Positions 27,207-35,861 of a stretch of 42,094 nt of DNA are shown piece by piece. Where the stretch lies: contig JAXHVA010000037.1 in the NCBI GenBank assembly GCA_034189035.1, forward strand, positions 1-42,094. The letters are read 5' to 3'. The notes below the pieces were generated by a model, which was not told the origin of the DNA, made no database searches, and saw only the letters and a list, made by a program, of their open reading frames with translations. Numbering within the stretch: position 1 is the stretch's first letter; every line of letters starts with the position of its first letter. The DNA comes from JAUXFK01 sp034189035 (lineage in GTDB: Bacteria; Desulfobacterota; UBA8473). Both the position numbers and the translations under genes were made by a program.

Positions 27207-27653
27207 CTAGACTCGAATCGTTTTAAAGTAATTGTATTCAAATTCGAGTGTTTCAACCACAACAGAACTCTCCTGTGCATTGAAATCTGAGATCGACCAC
27301 TTCACAGGAAAGGCATTCACTACATACCAGGCTGCTACAGGCAAATGCATTTCGTTGAGCAGTGTAATGATAATATTGGTTGGGGCAAAGTTGAGATCTT
27401 CTATGGCTTCACGGCACCATTGGATGATAAAAGAACCGATAAACATCCCGCGTTTCAAGACCAGCTTGTCGTAGTTCGTCCTTGAAGGCAGTTGATGAGA
27501 AAACCGGTTTTCACCCCCCTCTTTCAGTTGCTCTGTCTCTACATTTGCTGAGAGACCGGAAACCGATTGAAAACGGAAATCATTGGGTAATTGCGGAAAA
27601 AGCTCAAATATTACGGAAAAGTGAAAACCAACGGATGGATAGAATAGGTCCAT
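27207..27653 (-). CDS. eCIS inner tube protein, second paralogue (Afp5-like)
   Basis: 148 residues of the T4 gp19-like tube family: YPSVGFHFSVIFELFPQLPNDFRFQSVSGLS (about 5-35), LVLKRGMFIGSFIIQWC (about 65-81), and the final pattern WSISDFNAQESSVVVETLEFEYNYF (about 117-141). It is more diverged than the tube gene before it, with longer loops; the position next to the LysM baseplate gene suggests the tube-initiator ring (Afp5 role) that fits the main tube to the hub. Confidence 0.88.
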   Translation of the reverse strand: MDLFYPSVGFHFSVIFELFPQLPNDFRFQSVSGLSANVETEQLKEGGENRFSHQLPSRTNYDKLVLKRGMFIGSFIIQWCREAIEDLNFAPTNIIITLLNEMHLPVAAWYVVNAFPVKWSISDFNAQESSVVVETLEFEYNYFKTIRV

Positions 27654-27667
27654 GTGCCAGCCCTTTT

Positions 27668-28099
27668 TTATTTTGCCTCAATCGTGAGTCCCTCATGTGC
27701 GATTTCCATCGTTTCAATCGCCACTTCGCTGCCGTCGGCTTTCAGGTCCGTGCTTTGTACCTTAATAGGCCAGGCATTTTTTGCGGTCCAGACAAATACA
27801 GGATCGTGATTTTCGTTTAAGAGACTGATGATCAGATCTCTTCTTTGAACAGTGTTCAACTGCGTGGTCTTCCACCATTCGTAAAACCTGTTATCTCCTT
27901 GAAAGGTTCCTCGCTTGAGTGTGATATTGCTGTATTTTTGCATTCCCGGCATCTTGATCTTTGAATATTCGGGCATGATCCCATCGCGGTATTCGATAAC
28001 TTCTGATTCTACATCCAGTCCTGACACTTCTGAAAAAGCGAATTTTTCATCTCCCCAATCAACTGAGAAGTGAAATTTGGGTAATGGATATTCTGCCAT
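27668..28099 (-). CDS. eCIS main inner tube protein (Afp1-like)
   Basis: 143 residues from the ATG at 28099, which has GGAGAG a few bases upstream. MAEYPLPKFHFSVDWGDEKF, FSEVSGLDVESEVIEYRDG, ITLKRGTFQGDNRFYEWWKT, RRDLIISLLNEN and AIETMEIAHEGL are the standard gp19/Hcp-like tube signatures. The upstream in-frame extension (to 28180) reads into a palindromic repeat and is rejected. This is the likely major tube subunit that polymerises inside the sheath. It lies 331 nt after the third sheath gene, unusually far for this locus because of the intervening repeat. Confidence 0.93.
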   Translation of the reverse strand: MAEYPLPKFHFSVDWGDEKFAFSEVSGLDVESEVIEYRDGIMPEYSKIKMPGMQKYSNITLKRGTFQGDNRFYEWWKTTQLNTVQRRDLIISLLNENHDPVFVWTAKNAWPIKVQSTDLKADGSEVAIETMEIAHEGLTIEAK

Positions 28100-28136
28100 T
28101 TCTTCTCTCCTTTTTAAATAGAATGTTAATTTAATG

Positions 28137-28367
28137 TAACAGTTTAGTTTTTTGAAAAGAGTTGCTTCACCGGCAATCAAATTTTAATCCGTGTAAAACT
28201 CACATCCAAGTGAGCGTTAAGAAAGAACAGTATATTACCCTTCAATTCAATAGCTCCATTATTAACTAGTTTCAGACATTATATACTGGGGTTATCCCCT
28301 GTTCTTTCTTAACGCTCACTAATACGCTTAGACAGTACTTGCATTAAAATTTGACCGCTGGTGAAGC
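28137..28367. repeat. Palindromic repeat, family B copy 1
   Basis: Long imperfect inverted repeat between sheath gene 3 and the tube gene. Left arm GCTTCACCGGCAATCAAATT (28164 on) pairs with ATTTGACCGCTGGTGAAGC (ending 28367). The inner arms AGTGAGCGTTAAGAAAGAAC (from about 28210) and GTTCTTTCTTAACGCTCACT are almost perfect. Its left flank (TAACAGTTTAG from 28137) and interior match copy 2 at 37301-37530. No coding potential. It ends 37 nt before the tube ATG. Confidence 0.85.
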
Positions 28368-28430
28368 TTGATGATAGTTTTCTATTTCAATAACGCTAAA
28401 ATGATACATTTAACGATAAACAACGATATA

Positions 28431-30482
28431 TCATGCCTCCTGCATCTTGTGTGAGAACTTAAGGATTATGAATTCTGCAGGTCTCACTGCGGCCATACCG
28501 ATTTCCACTATCATTCTGCCTTCTAAGATATCAAGGCTTGTCATGGTCTCGTTCAGCCCCACCTTCACAAAGAAGGCCTGATCCGGTGAAGATCCGGCTA
28601 AAGCGCCGCTTCGCCATAATGTGGTGAGGAAGTTGTCTATCATTCCTTTTACCTTTACCCACAGGTTCGCATCATTTGGTTCAAACACAGCCCATGCCGT
28701 TGCCTTTTTAACAGACTCTTCCACCATATTAAAGAAACGGCGTACAGGTACATAGCGCCATTCGTTATCATTGCCTGCCAGTGTCCTGGCTCCCCAAACC
28801 AATGTCCCTTTACCGGTAAAAGCCCTGATCGCATTGATTGACTTTCCGCTTGTCACGTCTACATTCAGGCTTTCCTGATCCTTATCGCTGATCCTGACAC
28901 TTGGCCCGAGGATACTGCTAACAACTACATTCGCAGGCGCTTTCCATACCCCGCGATTCTTGTCAACCCTTGCATAAATTCCCGCAATTGCCCCGCTGGG
29001 CGGCAGTTCGACGGGTTTACTGCGAATCTTGCGTAATACGCTTTGATATACTGATGTACTCTCCAGATCTTCCTCCTTTGCATCCACGGAGTTCTGTGCT
29101 TCCTTTGCAATGGCTGTGAGGATGGTTAGTGTTCTTATGTACAGAGAATTTAAGAAAGGTTCAGCTCTTTCGTATCGTTGTTGATCTGTAGTCGCACCGC
29201 TGTAGATATCGGTTAAGGCTGTCAAATCTCCCAGGTCATACAGTTCGTAGTTAGGGGCGTCTGTATAGTTCGTCCCATTGAAAGCCGGCTCCCAGACAAA
29301 ATCAACAGAAGGGATAGAAAAACCGGCCGGCTTTGGATCCCCAGGGTCATTTGATGCGGTTTCAATAGTAAAAACCCCCAGACCTGAAGGTGGAAACATT
29401 ACGTCATAGGCCACCATTGTTTCAACAATGGATTTTAAATCCGAATTCTCATCAATCAATTCGGAAATCTTGTCATGCAAAGAGAGCGTATCCGAAATAA
29501 CAACCGCAGCGTCTGGATCAAGCAGGTCTATGAGAGTCTCTGCTTTTGTCTTTATCTCATTGACAGCATTACTCACTCTGGCTGAATAATTTACACCTGT
29601 GAGAGCTGCTGCAAAATTGATCTTAAAGCTGTCAATGCCAACCGCAGCATATACTGCATCTCGTATGGCTTTGGCCGCTTCCAGCTCATCGATCATTGCC
29701 CCAAAATCCGTTCCTGTTGCAGAGCTGGTATCGAGGTTATGGAGATCGGAAATCTCAGCATTCAAAGAGTCTCTAAAAGTAATATTTTCATGGTTGAAGC
29801 GCAAAGTAGGAAAGGATTTAAGAAATGGAAAATACGCTGCCCCATACTTTGCATATGTACCGGGGACATTGCTTCTGAAGTCTGTGGCAATGGTATATGT
29901 ATTGCTGGCATTGACCGATGATTCATCTCCGCTGAATACATCCATAATTACAAATCTATCTTGCAGATCATTGGACTGTGAAAGGGCATCCCCCATTAAA
30001 GTGCCGTGTTCAGCAGCACTGAGAGAAATTGCGTCAGGGATTACAATCAAGGTCGGCTCGTCTTGCTTTTTGAGCGTATCGAGACCCCCCTTCAGGTCAG
30101 CATAGGTAGGGGAACTCGAATAATTCCCCACTGAAACGATGTAACAATGCCCTCCACCATTATTGAAAAAGAGTTCCAGAGAATGGAACATCTTATGTCC
30201 AATATCGATCGCGGCTCCAATGGGTACAAATATATCATCTTCCATACGACCTTTCACTTTCAATTCGGAAGGCCAAGGGGCCTCGCCGAAGATCAGTCGA
30301 TATTCTTCTAATGAACGGATCCTTGTAGGGCAATTGAGAAGCGCTGCTTCGTCGTTGTCTTTTTCAGCTTTTTCCGTATACCCGATAAATGCGGGTATTG
30401 CCGTGGCTACCTGTGCAACGGATGGTGGGAATTTTGATATCTCTTCGATGTATACGCCCGGTGTTTTGTATGATGTTGCCAT
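28431..30482 (-). CDS. eCIS sheath protein 3, enlarged
   Basis: 683 residues. The N-terminus MATSYKTPGVYIEEISKFPPSVAQV and a conserved C-terminal half (GIYARVDKNRGVWKAPAN, SINAIRAFTGKGTLVWGART, NEWRYVPVRRFFNMVEESV, SLDILEGRM, ILKFSHKMQEA) are those of contractile sheath proteins. Between about 237 and 484 it has roughly 210 residues absent from the two other paralogues, including a helical part (EIKTKAETLIDLLDPDAAV) and a beta/loop part; by analogy with enlarged Afp4-type sheaths this insert may sit on the outer surface. Last of three tandem sheath genes; 4 nt from the previous stop. Probably specialised for a particular position in the sheath (for example next to the baseplate or cap). Confidence 0.92.
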   Translation of the reverse strand: MATSYKTPGVYIEEISKFPPSVAQVATAIPAFIGYTEKAEKDNDEAALLNCPTRIRSLEEYRLIFGEAPWPSELKVKGRMEDDIFVPIGAAIDIGHKMFHSLELFFNNGGGHCYIVSVGNYSSSPTYADLKGGLDTLKKQDEPTLIVIPDAISLSAAEHGTLMGDALSQSNDLQDRFVIMDVFSGDESSVNASNTYTIATDFRSNVPGTYAKYGAAYFPFLKSFPTLRFNHENITFRDSLNAEISDLHNLDTSSATGTDFGAMIDELEAAKAIRDAVYAAVGIDSFKINFAAALTGVNYSARVSNAVNEIKTKAETLIDLLDPDAAVVISDTLSLHDKISELIDENSDLKSIVETMVAYDVMFPPSGLGVFTIETASNDPGDPKPAGFSIPSVDFVWEPAFNGTNYTDAPNYELYDLGDLTALTDIYSGATTDQQRYERAEPFLNSLYIRTLTILTAIAKEAQNSVDAKEEDLESTSVYQSVLRKIRSKPVELPPSGAIAGIYARVDKNRGVWKAPANVVVSSILGPSVRISDKDQESLNVDVTSGKSINAIRAFTGKGTLVWGARTLAGNDNEWRYVPVRRFFNMVEESVKKATAWAVFEPNDANLWVKVKGMIDNFLTTLWRSGALAGSSPDQAFFVKVGLNETMTSLDILEGRMIVEIGMAAVRPAEFIILKFSHKMQEA

Positions 30483-30485
30483 CTT

Positions 30486-31871
30486 TTATGCCTCCTGCAA
30501 TTTGTGTGAGAATTTAAGAACAATAAATTCCGCAGGTCTTACTACAGCCATGCCGATCTCTATATTCATTCTTCCTTCTAAGATGTCCAATGAGGTCATG
30601 GTCTCACCCAGACCGACCTTTACAAAGAAGGCCTGATCCGGTGAAGAGCCGGCCAGTGCCCCTTTGCGCCAGAGGGTAATCAGGTAATTACTGATCATGG
30701 ATTTTACCTTTGTCCATGAGGCTGCATTGTTGGGTTCAAATACCACCCAGGACGATGCCTTTTTTATGGATTCCTCTACCATATTGAAAAATCGTCGTAC
30801 TGAGATATAACGCCACTCATTGTCATTGCCTGCAAGTGTTCTTGCTCCCCATATCAAAACCCCTTTTCCTGTAAAAGCGCGTATTGCATTAATAGATTTT
30901 CCGGATGTGCTATCCACATTGAGAGACTTCTGATCTTCATCGTCGATCTCTTCCAGGGGTTTTATTACTCCGCTTAAGGCCTCATTGGCAGGGGCCTTCC
31001 ATACACCTCTATTACTGTCAACTCTGGCATACACACCAGCCATAATACTGCTCGGTGCCAATGTGACTTTCAACTGATTTTTGATCTCCATAGTGATCGT
31101 ATTGTAAAGGAGAGTCTTTGCGCTTTTCAGGGAACTCAAAGAACGGGCTCCACTATTGTCAAAGACAGTAACATTGTCGTCATTGTACACGTAATTGAGA
31201 ATCGTCTGGAGGTCTGGATAGTAGGCTGCTCCGTATTTTAAGTACCCCAGGGTTTCATTCCTGAAGTTTGTTGCTGCGGTAGTCGAGTCAGAATTCATTA
31301 TCACATCGATAATGGTAAAGCGGTCGCCCAGTTTATTGCACTGGCTCAGCGCTTTATCATATACTCCATAGTATTCCGCACCGTCTAGCATATGAATATC
31401 CGGAAAGACAAAGAGGGTCACTTCATCCTCTAAGAGGATACTGTCTATGCCGAGATCAAAATCGTCTTTGATCGAAGACCCATTGGGAATCGCCTCCTCT
31501 ATCCCTGTTGAAACCATATAGCAGGGGCCTCCTCCGTTGGAAAAATACATTTGAAGAGCATAATACGTATTGGTAATTACGGAAGAGCTATCAAAGGAAG
31601 GTGAAACAGTAGATATGTTTCCGGACATATCATATGAGATTTGAACGTTGATCCTCAGGTTCTCTTCATGCACTGTTCCAAAATATGTTTCGTAGTCATG
31701 AAGTGATGTAATCCTGACAGGTACGAAGAGAAGATCACCGTCAGTGAGTTTGGTGGCTTTTTCCGTGTAGCCGATAAAAGCCGGAATGGCTGTTTCCACC
31801 TGGGCTACTGATGGAGGTAACTTTGAGATTTCTTCTATATACACGCCTGGTGTTTTATATGATCCTGCCAT
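30486..31871 (-). CDS. eCIS sheath protein 2
   Basis: 461 residues. MAGSYKTPGVYIEEISKLPPSVAQVETAIPAF at the N-terminus and GVYARVDSNRGVWKAPANE...SINAIRAFTGKGVLIWGART...SLDILEGRMNIEIGMAVV at the C-terminus place it in the sheath family (Afp2/3/4-like, gp18 fold). The central region (about 50-270) is the most variable and forms the outer domain. Starts 7 nt after sheath 1 and is very like it at both ends, a clear tandem duplicate. Contraction of the assembled sheath drives the tube through the target envelope. Confidence 0.95.
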   Translation of the reverse strand: MAGSYKTPGVYIEEISKLPPSVAQVETAIPAFIGYTEKATKLTDGDLLFVPVRITSLHDYETYFGTVHEENLRINVQISYDMSGNISTVSPSFDSSSVITNTYYALQMYFSNGGGPCYMVSTGIEEAIPNGSSIKDDFDLGIDSILLEDEVTLFVFPDIHMLDGAEYYGVYDKALSQCNKLGDRFTIIDVIMNSDSTTAATNFRNETLGYLKYGAAYYPDLQTILNYVYNDDNVTVFDNSGARSLSSLKSAKTLLYNTITMEIKNQLKVTLAPSSIMAGVYARVDSNRGVWKAPANEALSGVIKPLEEIDDEDQKSLNVDSTSGKSINAIRAFTGKGVLIWGARTLAGNDNEWRYISVRRFFNMVEESIKKASSWVVFEPNNAASWTKVKSMISNYLITLWRKGALAGSSPDQAFFVKVGLGETMTSLDILEGRMNIEIGMAVVRPAEFIVLKFSHKLQEA

Positions 31872-31877
31872 AAGACC

Positions 31878-33308
31878 CTATGCCTCCTGCAATTTATGAG
31901 AAAATTTTAAGATGATGAATTCAGCAGGCCGAACCACTGCTATGCCGATTTCAATGTTCATCCTGCCTTCTAATATATCTAGAGAAGTCATGGTTTCGCC
32001 AAGGCCCACTTTCACAAAAAACGCCGATTCAGGTGTAGGCCCTGAGAGAGCCCCGTTCCTCCACAAAGTAGTCAGATAATTGACGATCATGGACTTCACC
32101 TTGGTCCATGTATTCGCATCATTCGGTTCAAATACCACCCAGGAGGAGGATTTCTTCACAGACTCTTCAACCATATTGTAAAATCGTCTCACAGATATGT
32201 AGCGCCATTCATTATCATTGCCTGCCAGTGTCCTGGCGCCCCAAACCAGTATCCCTTTTCCTGTAAAAAAACGGATGGCATTTACTGATTTGCCGGCAGT
32301 TGTATCAACATTGAGGCTCTTTTGATCTTCATCCGAGATCTTTACTATTGGCTCAACAACAGAGCTTACCGGAACATTGGCCGGGGCCTTCCACACGCCT
32401 CTGTTATTATCAACCCTTGCATAAATGCCGGCGATTGCGCTGCTGGGGGGCAATTCCACTTTTATCAGCTTTCTGATCTTGTCTTTTATGGCATTGTATT
32501 CCAGATCCCCCAGGTTTAAATTGGCTGGATCAAAACCGGCTACAGGACTCAAGGCGCCTCCGTCGATGGATTCCGAAACATTCACAGAGCTATCATCATA
32601 GAAATGGTTCAAAATGGTCTTTAAATTCGGGTAATACGCTGCACCGTATTTCAGATTTGTTAAAGATGCATTCCTCATAACATCCACCGGATCATCGTTG
32701 GGTGATGCAGGGGTTTTGATATCTACAATGGTAAATCGATCGCCCAGTTGTGCGCTTTGGACGAAAGCCTGATTATACAGGCTATAGTAATTCGTATCAT
32801 TCGTTACCAGATGAGCATCCGGAAGCAAAATCAAAGTGGGTTCGTCTTCATATCTCAGATTGTTTAAGGCGCTTTGTATAAGGGTATTTGCGTTGGAGAT
32901 ATTGACTGAATCCGTTGTTTCTGCGCAAACCACGTAACAGGGGCCTCCGCCGTTTGCAAAATAGAGTTGGAGGCTGTGATACATACGAAAGAGAGTAGAA
33001 GATGAATTGAGTGTCGGTATAATCCTTGTAATTACTCCATTATCAATCTCAACAGATACATCTATGGTGATATTGGTTACTGTTCCTGTGCCGTTTGTTC
33101 GTGATGGATTTATCGTTCCGAACCATTCTTCATACTCGTTTAAGGATTTTATCCGCGTGGGTCTTCCAACCAAAATCACCCCATCTTTTTCCGCTTTTTC
33201 ACAAAAGCCTATAAAAGCGGGAATGGCTGTTTCAACTTGAGCCACAGAAGGAGGAAGCTTGGATATCTCTTCCACATAAACGCCTGGAGTTTTATAGGTA
33301 TTTGCCAT
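31878..33308 (-). CDS. eCIS sheath protein 1
   Basis: 476 residues from ATG 33308, which has GGAGG eight bases upstream; a TTG five codons earlier is the alternative start but overlaps that ribosome site. Sequence runs MANTYKTPGVYVEEISKLPPS, VETAIPAFIGFCEKAEKDG, then a variable outer domain, then IAGIYARVDNNRGVWKAPAN and SVNAIRFFTGKGILVWGART, ending in FSHKLQEA. First and probably most abundant of the three sheath genes; 24 nt after the preceding gene. Confidence 0.95.
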   Translation of the reverse strand: MANTYKTPGVYVEEISKLPPSVAQVETAIPAFIGFCEKAEKDGVILVGRPTRIKSLNEYEEWFGTINPSRTNGTGTVTNITIDVSVEIDNGVITRIIPTLNSSSTLFRMYHSLQLYFANGGGPCYVVCAETTDSVNISNANTLIQSALNNLRYEDEPTLILLPDAHLVTNDTNYYSLYNQAFVQSAQLGDRFTIVDIKTPASPNDDPVDVMRNASLTNLKYGAAYYPNLKTILNHFYDDSSVNVSESIDGGALSPVAGFDPANLNLGDLEYNAIKDKIRKLIKVELPPSSAIAGIYARVDNNRGVWKAPANVPVSSVVEPIVKISDEDQKSLNVDTTAGKSVNAIRFFTGKGILVWGARTLAGNDNEWRYISVRRFYNMVEESVKKSSSWVVFEPNDANTWTKVKSMIVNYLTTLWRNGALSGPTPESAFFVKVGLGETMTSLDILEGRMNIEIGIAVVRPAEFIILKFSHKLQEA

Positions 33309-33332
33309 TTGATCAACCTCCAAAATCTGAGT

Positions 33333-34433
33333 TTATAGATAAATGATCATATCAGAATATATCTTCTCATTATCCTCTGTATCCGGTTTTATTAATGTAA
33401 TATCCGGATTGGGAAGATGTTCAATGATCTCTTTATTTGTATTGTTTATGGTTCCTGACAACTCAATATCTGTAATCGGTTCTTCTGTTAAGGGGAGGGC
33501 CTTTTCCGTATCCAAAGAGCCGGGTTGTGCGGATGTGAATCTGAACAGGGCATAATCATCCGGATAAGAAACCGCAGGAAAGGACTCAACACGAAATTCA
33601 GTCCCTGTCATATCGATTTGAGGATTGCTCAGTGTATTCGTTGATTTGTCATATATCAGGTAGCGCCATATGGTGCTTCGGTTAGTGAAAGGGACGATGT
33701 ACTCTTTCGTGGATATGGTATTTTCGCTGTCAACAAATCGGTAATTACTGGGAACGGAGCTATTTGCAAATATCTCAATAATTCCAAAGCCCCCCTGTTT
33801 GTAGATTTCACCCCCAGAGTAAAAGGTTTCGCTGATACTGTCGACTGAAAATTCACATCTTCCAGGATTAAAATTGCCCAGATTAAATTGGAAATGAAAT
33901 TCGTCGTTATTGTTTTCGATGGTTTGCTCAATTTCAAAACCTTCATCTATAAAAGTCACGGTTCCTGTTTTACTCGATTCAACACCGGTATGCATATATG
34001 TATAGATTTCAGAGCAGATGATGGTTTGGGACTGATTGGAGGATATTTTTGGGATCTCATCTTTATTTATAAGGAAGAGTTCTCCGTTTGTCTCGTAATC
34101 GATCAGATTGTTGAAGTAGAATATCTCTTGAGGGTCCAATTGCAATGGAATGTCCGTGAAATTGAGAAAAAAGGGATTCTTTAGTTTCATAAGAAAGGTG
34201 AATTTAACCCCTTCCTGAAATCCCTGCATGAGCTTTTCATCATCTTCAAGTCCTGAAACCTCACCGAAAACGCTAAACCCATAGGGGGCCGGTTTAAATT
34301 TCAAGCTGTGATTCTTTAAAAGCATTTGACAATATTCAGATGGGGCAAAAGAAAAAGAGGGTGAGTATCCGTCTTTAAAATAGTCGTGTTTTACTGATAC
34401 CCTGAAGGCTTCTTTATATTTAAATAGTCTCAT
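33333..34433 (-). CDS. Unrecognised structural protein of the eCIS locus
   Basis: 366 residues, no signal peptide or membrane segment. It is predicted to be beta-rich throughout. The first 130 residues (MRLFKYKEAFRVSVKHDYF, FKPAPYGFSVFGEVSGLED, FTFLMKLKNPFFLNFTDIPL, FYFNNLIDYETNGELFLI) look like a compact beta domain; residues about 150-310 have alternating short strands (GTVTFIDEGFEIEQTI, FNLGNFNPGRCEFSV, FGIIEIFANSSVP), and the C-terminus ends DMIIYL. I do not recognise a named family. Its place between the terminator protein and the sheath genes, with short gaps on both sides, makes a structural or cap-adaptor role likely. Confidence 0.7.
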   Translation of the reverse strand: MRLFKYKEAFRVSVKHDYFKDGYSPSFSFAPSEYCQMLLKNHSLKFKPAPYGFSVFGEVSGLEDDEKLMQGFQEGVKFTFLMKLKNPFFLNFTDIPLQLDPQEIFYFNNLIDYETNGELFLINKDEIPKISSNQSQTIICSEIYTYMHTGVESSKTGTVTFIDEGFEIEQTIENNNDEFHFQFNLGNFNPGRCEFSVDSISETFYSGGEIYKQGGFGIIEIFANSSVPSNYRFVDSENTISTKEYIVPFTNRSTIWRYLIYDKSTNTLSNPQIDMTGTEFRVESFPAVSYPDDYALFRFTSAQPGSLDTEKALPLTEEPITDIELSGTINNTNKEIIEHLPNPDITLIKPDTEDNEKIYSDMIIYL

Positions 34434-34494
34434 TTGCCGGAATAGAAGAGGTTTTCTTAAAAAATTTCATAAAAACTCTGGCTCAGATTCTTTA

Positions 34495-35112
34495 TCAATG
34501 ATCCTTTAGATTGGCCTCCAAGATCGGAGGTGATTCGATTCTCACCTCAAGTTCCTGGAATCGCAGTAATCTCATCTTATAGATGAGTGAAGGCATATAT
34601 TTTGCTCCGATAGCTGCCCACAGGTTATTTTGCTGCTCAAAAGAGAGGTTTACCAGATTGAAGACGACCTTTTGGATCTTTTGCCAGGGTTTATCCGTGT
34701 CAGCATGTATGTTGAGATTCGGATATTTTTCAGGAGTGAACACAGAATTATTCTGGAAAAAGGTTATAACGTATGTAAGATTGCGTAGAGATGATCGATA
34801 ATCATCCGAATATGCAGCAAAGAGAATATAGAATTCGAGGTTAACTGCGGGATTCACCTTTTGAATAGTTCCATCCTCCTTTTTATGTATATAGTTCTGG
34901 CATTCTGCAGAGCGGTTCTCTTCGATATTTACTAAAGAGATGATAATCTTATGATCATCTGAATTGTTTGTACTATCAAACTCAAAACTCCCATCTTGTT
35001 TGATTATGTTGGACAGAGTTGAGATGTTTTTGTTCCCAAAGTTTATCGGATCCCTGGTTTTTATGTAAGAATTTAGCTCATCCTGGATAAATTCGAGGGC
35101 AGTCCTTAACAT
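34495..35112 (-). CDS. DUF4255 / Pvc16-type tube terminator (cap) protein
   Basis: 205 residues from ATG 35112. The pattern MLRTALEFIQDELNSYIK, IIISLVNIEENRSAECQNY, NPAVNLEFYILFAAYSDDYRSSLRNLTYVITFFQ and the C-terminal LWAAIGAKYMPSLIYKMRLLRFQ defines DUF4255, the N-terminal domain of Pvc16/Afp16. These proteins cap the distal end of tube and sheath and stop elongation. First structural gene of the operon. Its start overlaps the stop of a putative 10-codon leader (TGATG). Confidence 0.92.
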   Translation of the reverse strand: MLRTALEFIQDELNSYIKTRDPINFGNKNISTLSNIIKQDGSFEFDSTNNSDDHKIIISLVNIEENRSAECQNYIHKKEDGTIQKVNPAVNLEFYILFAAYSDDYRSSLRNLTYVITFFQNNSVFTPEKYPNLNIHADTDKPWQKIQKVVFNLVNLSFEQQNNLWAAIGAKYMPSLIYKMRLLRFQELEVRIESPPILEANLKDH

Positions 35113-35144
35113 CAATCTATGCCTAAGAACACAACGATTTCCAT
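35112..35144 (-). CDS. Putative 10-residue leader peptide upstream of the cap gene
   Basis: ATG at 35144 is preceded by a GAAGGAAG-type ribosome site at about 35150-35157, stronger than anything in front of the cap gene itself. The frame encodes MEIVVFLGID and stops at a TGA whose A is the A of the cap-gene ATG (TGATG). This arrangement would couple translation of the cap protein to the leader. The sequence is too short to judge by composition; it could also be chance. Confidence 0.4.
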   Translation of the reverse strand: MEIVVFLGID

Positions 35145-35171
35145 GTTCTTCCTTCCCTTTAATTTGCCTTT

Positions 35172-35239
35172 AGTAAATTTACTCTTATGAACCGAGTGTA
35201 CTTAATGGGTGTCTATCCAGGGATAGCCGTTTTGATCAA
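35172..35239. promoter_or_regulatory. Cluster of three short dyads between winged-helix and cap genes
   Basis: Three small palindromes within 68 bp: AGTAAATTTACT (35172-35183), CTATCCAGGGATAG (35213-35226, arms of 6 around AG) and TTGATCAA (35232-35239). They lie upstream of the structural genes and could be protein-binding sites, for example for the winged-helix protein. No convincing sigma-70 or sigma-54 core promoter is seen in this gap. Confidence 0.35.
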
Positions 35240-35281
35240 TCCCTAAGTTAGCGGGAGTATGGAATTAGAAAAAGATATGAT

Positions 35282-35560
35282 TCATGTCAACTTAAAGGCA
35301 TGCAATCCCCTGTGCATGCGTTTGTTAAGCCTATAGCGAACCCTTTGATCCTTCCCCATCGACTTAAGGATGATCCCCTTGCGTACAAGATCCGCAAGCG
35401 CTTGCTCAACGATAGCCGTCTGAATCTTAATATGTTGTTCCATTAACCACCAATCAACAATCCCTTCTATAGTATCCTGCGCATCGGGTTTTTCAGCAAG
35501 ATACGCCATGATTTCATAGACAACTTGAGACTTGTCTCGGAAAAAGGGTCTGGGTTTCAT
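35282..35560 (-). CDS. Small winged-helix-like protein at the head of the eCIS operon
   Basis: 92 residues from ATG 35560 (MKPRPFFRDKSQVVYEIMAY). The sequence shows a helix-turn-helix-like organisation: helix QVVYEIMAYLAEKP, helix IEGIVDWWLMEQ, recognition-like helix QTAIVEQALADLVRKG, and a basic wing IILKSMGKDQRVRYRLNKR. This is inferred from pattern, not a named family. An upstream extension to 35716 in the same frame runs through the sigma-54 promoter at 35605-35620 and is therefore unlikely. A GAAGGA site lies 14 nt before the ATG, slightly far. It may be a local transcription regulator of the structural operon. Confidence 0.7.
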   Translation of the reverse strand: MKPRPFFRDKSQVVYEIMAYLAEKPDAQDTIEGIVDWWLMEQHIKIQTAIVEQALADLVRKGIILKSMGKDQRVRYRLNKRMHRGLHAFKLT

Positions 35561-35861
35561 AGTGAAATATTCATTCCTTCTCTTTGTTTTAAGGAAGCAT
35601 AGGTAGCAACTGCCATGCCATCTTTGCCAGTTGAGAGCTTGTAAATGAGGGAGGATTCTATATGATGTTGACAATAAAGGAGATTGGAGATTTTTTAGAA
35701 GATCTGATAGGGTCATTCAGGCCTTTTCTTTTTGCGCATCATACGAGTATCTGTGTTCTTTTTGACCTTGCTATTTTGGATAAAATGGGGGAAATCCTTT
35801 GAATCGATGATCTTTATGGTAGGATAAATTTGTCATAGTTATGCATGAAATTGTCCTGCTC
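35561..35861. other. Intergenic region between regulator and winged-helix gene
   Basis: About 300 bp holding the sigma-54 promoter (35605-35620) and, upstream of it, the space expected for enhancer sites. I see no clear long dyad and no strong terminator after the regulator gene. The in-frame upstream extension of the winged-helix gene (to 35716) is considered non-coding. Confidence 0.5.
35605..35620 (-). promoter_or_regulatory. Sigma-54 (RpoN) promoter, -24/-12
   Basis: On the minus strand the 16 bases TGGCATGGCAGTTGCT match the consensus TGGCACG-N4-TTGCW at all defined positions but one (C to T in the sixth). GG (35619-35618) and GC (35607-35606) are separated by exactly 10 bases. Transcription would start near 35594, about 34 nt before the ATG at 35560. 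The gene just upstream encodes a sigma-54 enhancer-binding protein, which makes a functional link very likely. Confidence 0.8.

Noticed and set aside
28100..28180. Longer N-terminus for the main tube protein
   Set aside because: The extension reads into a palindromic repeat; the ATG at 28099 has a good ribosome site and the family N-terminus.
35561..35716. Longer N-terminus for the winged-helix gene
   Set aside because: The extension contains the sigma-54 promoter, so the transcript would start inside it; the sequence also looks non-coding.
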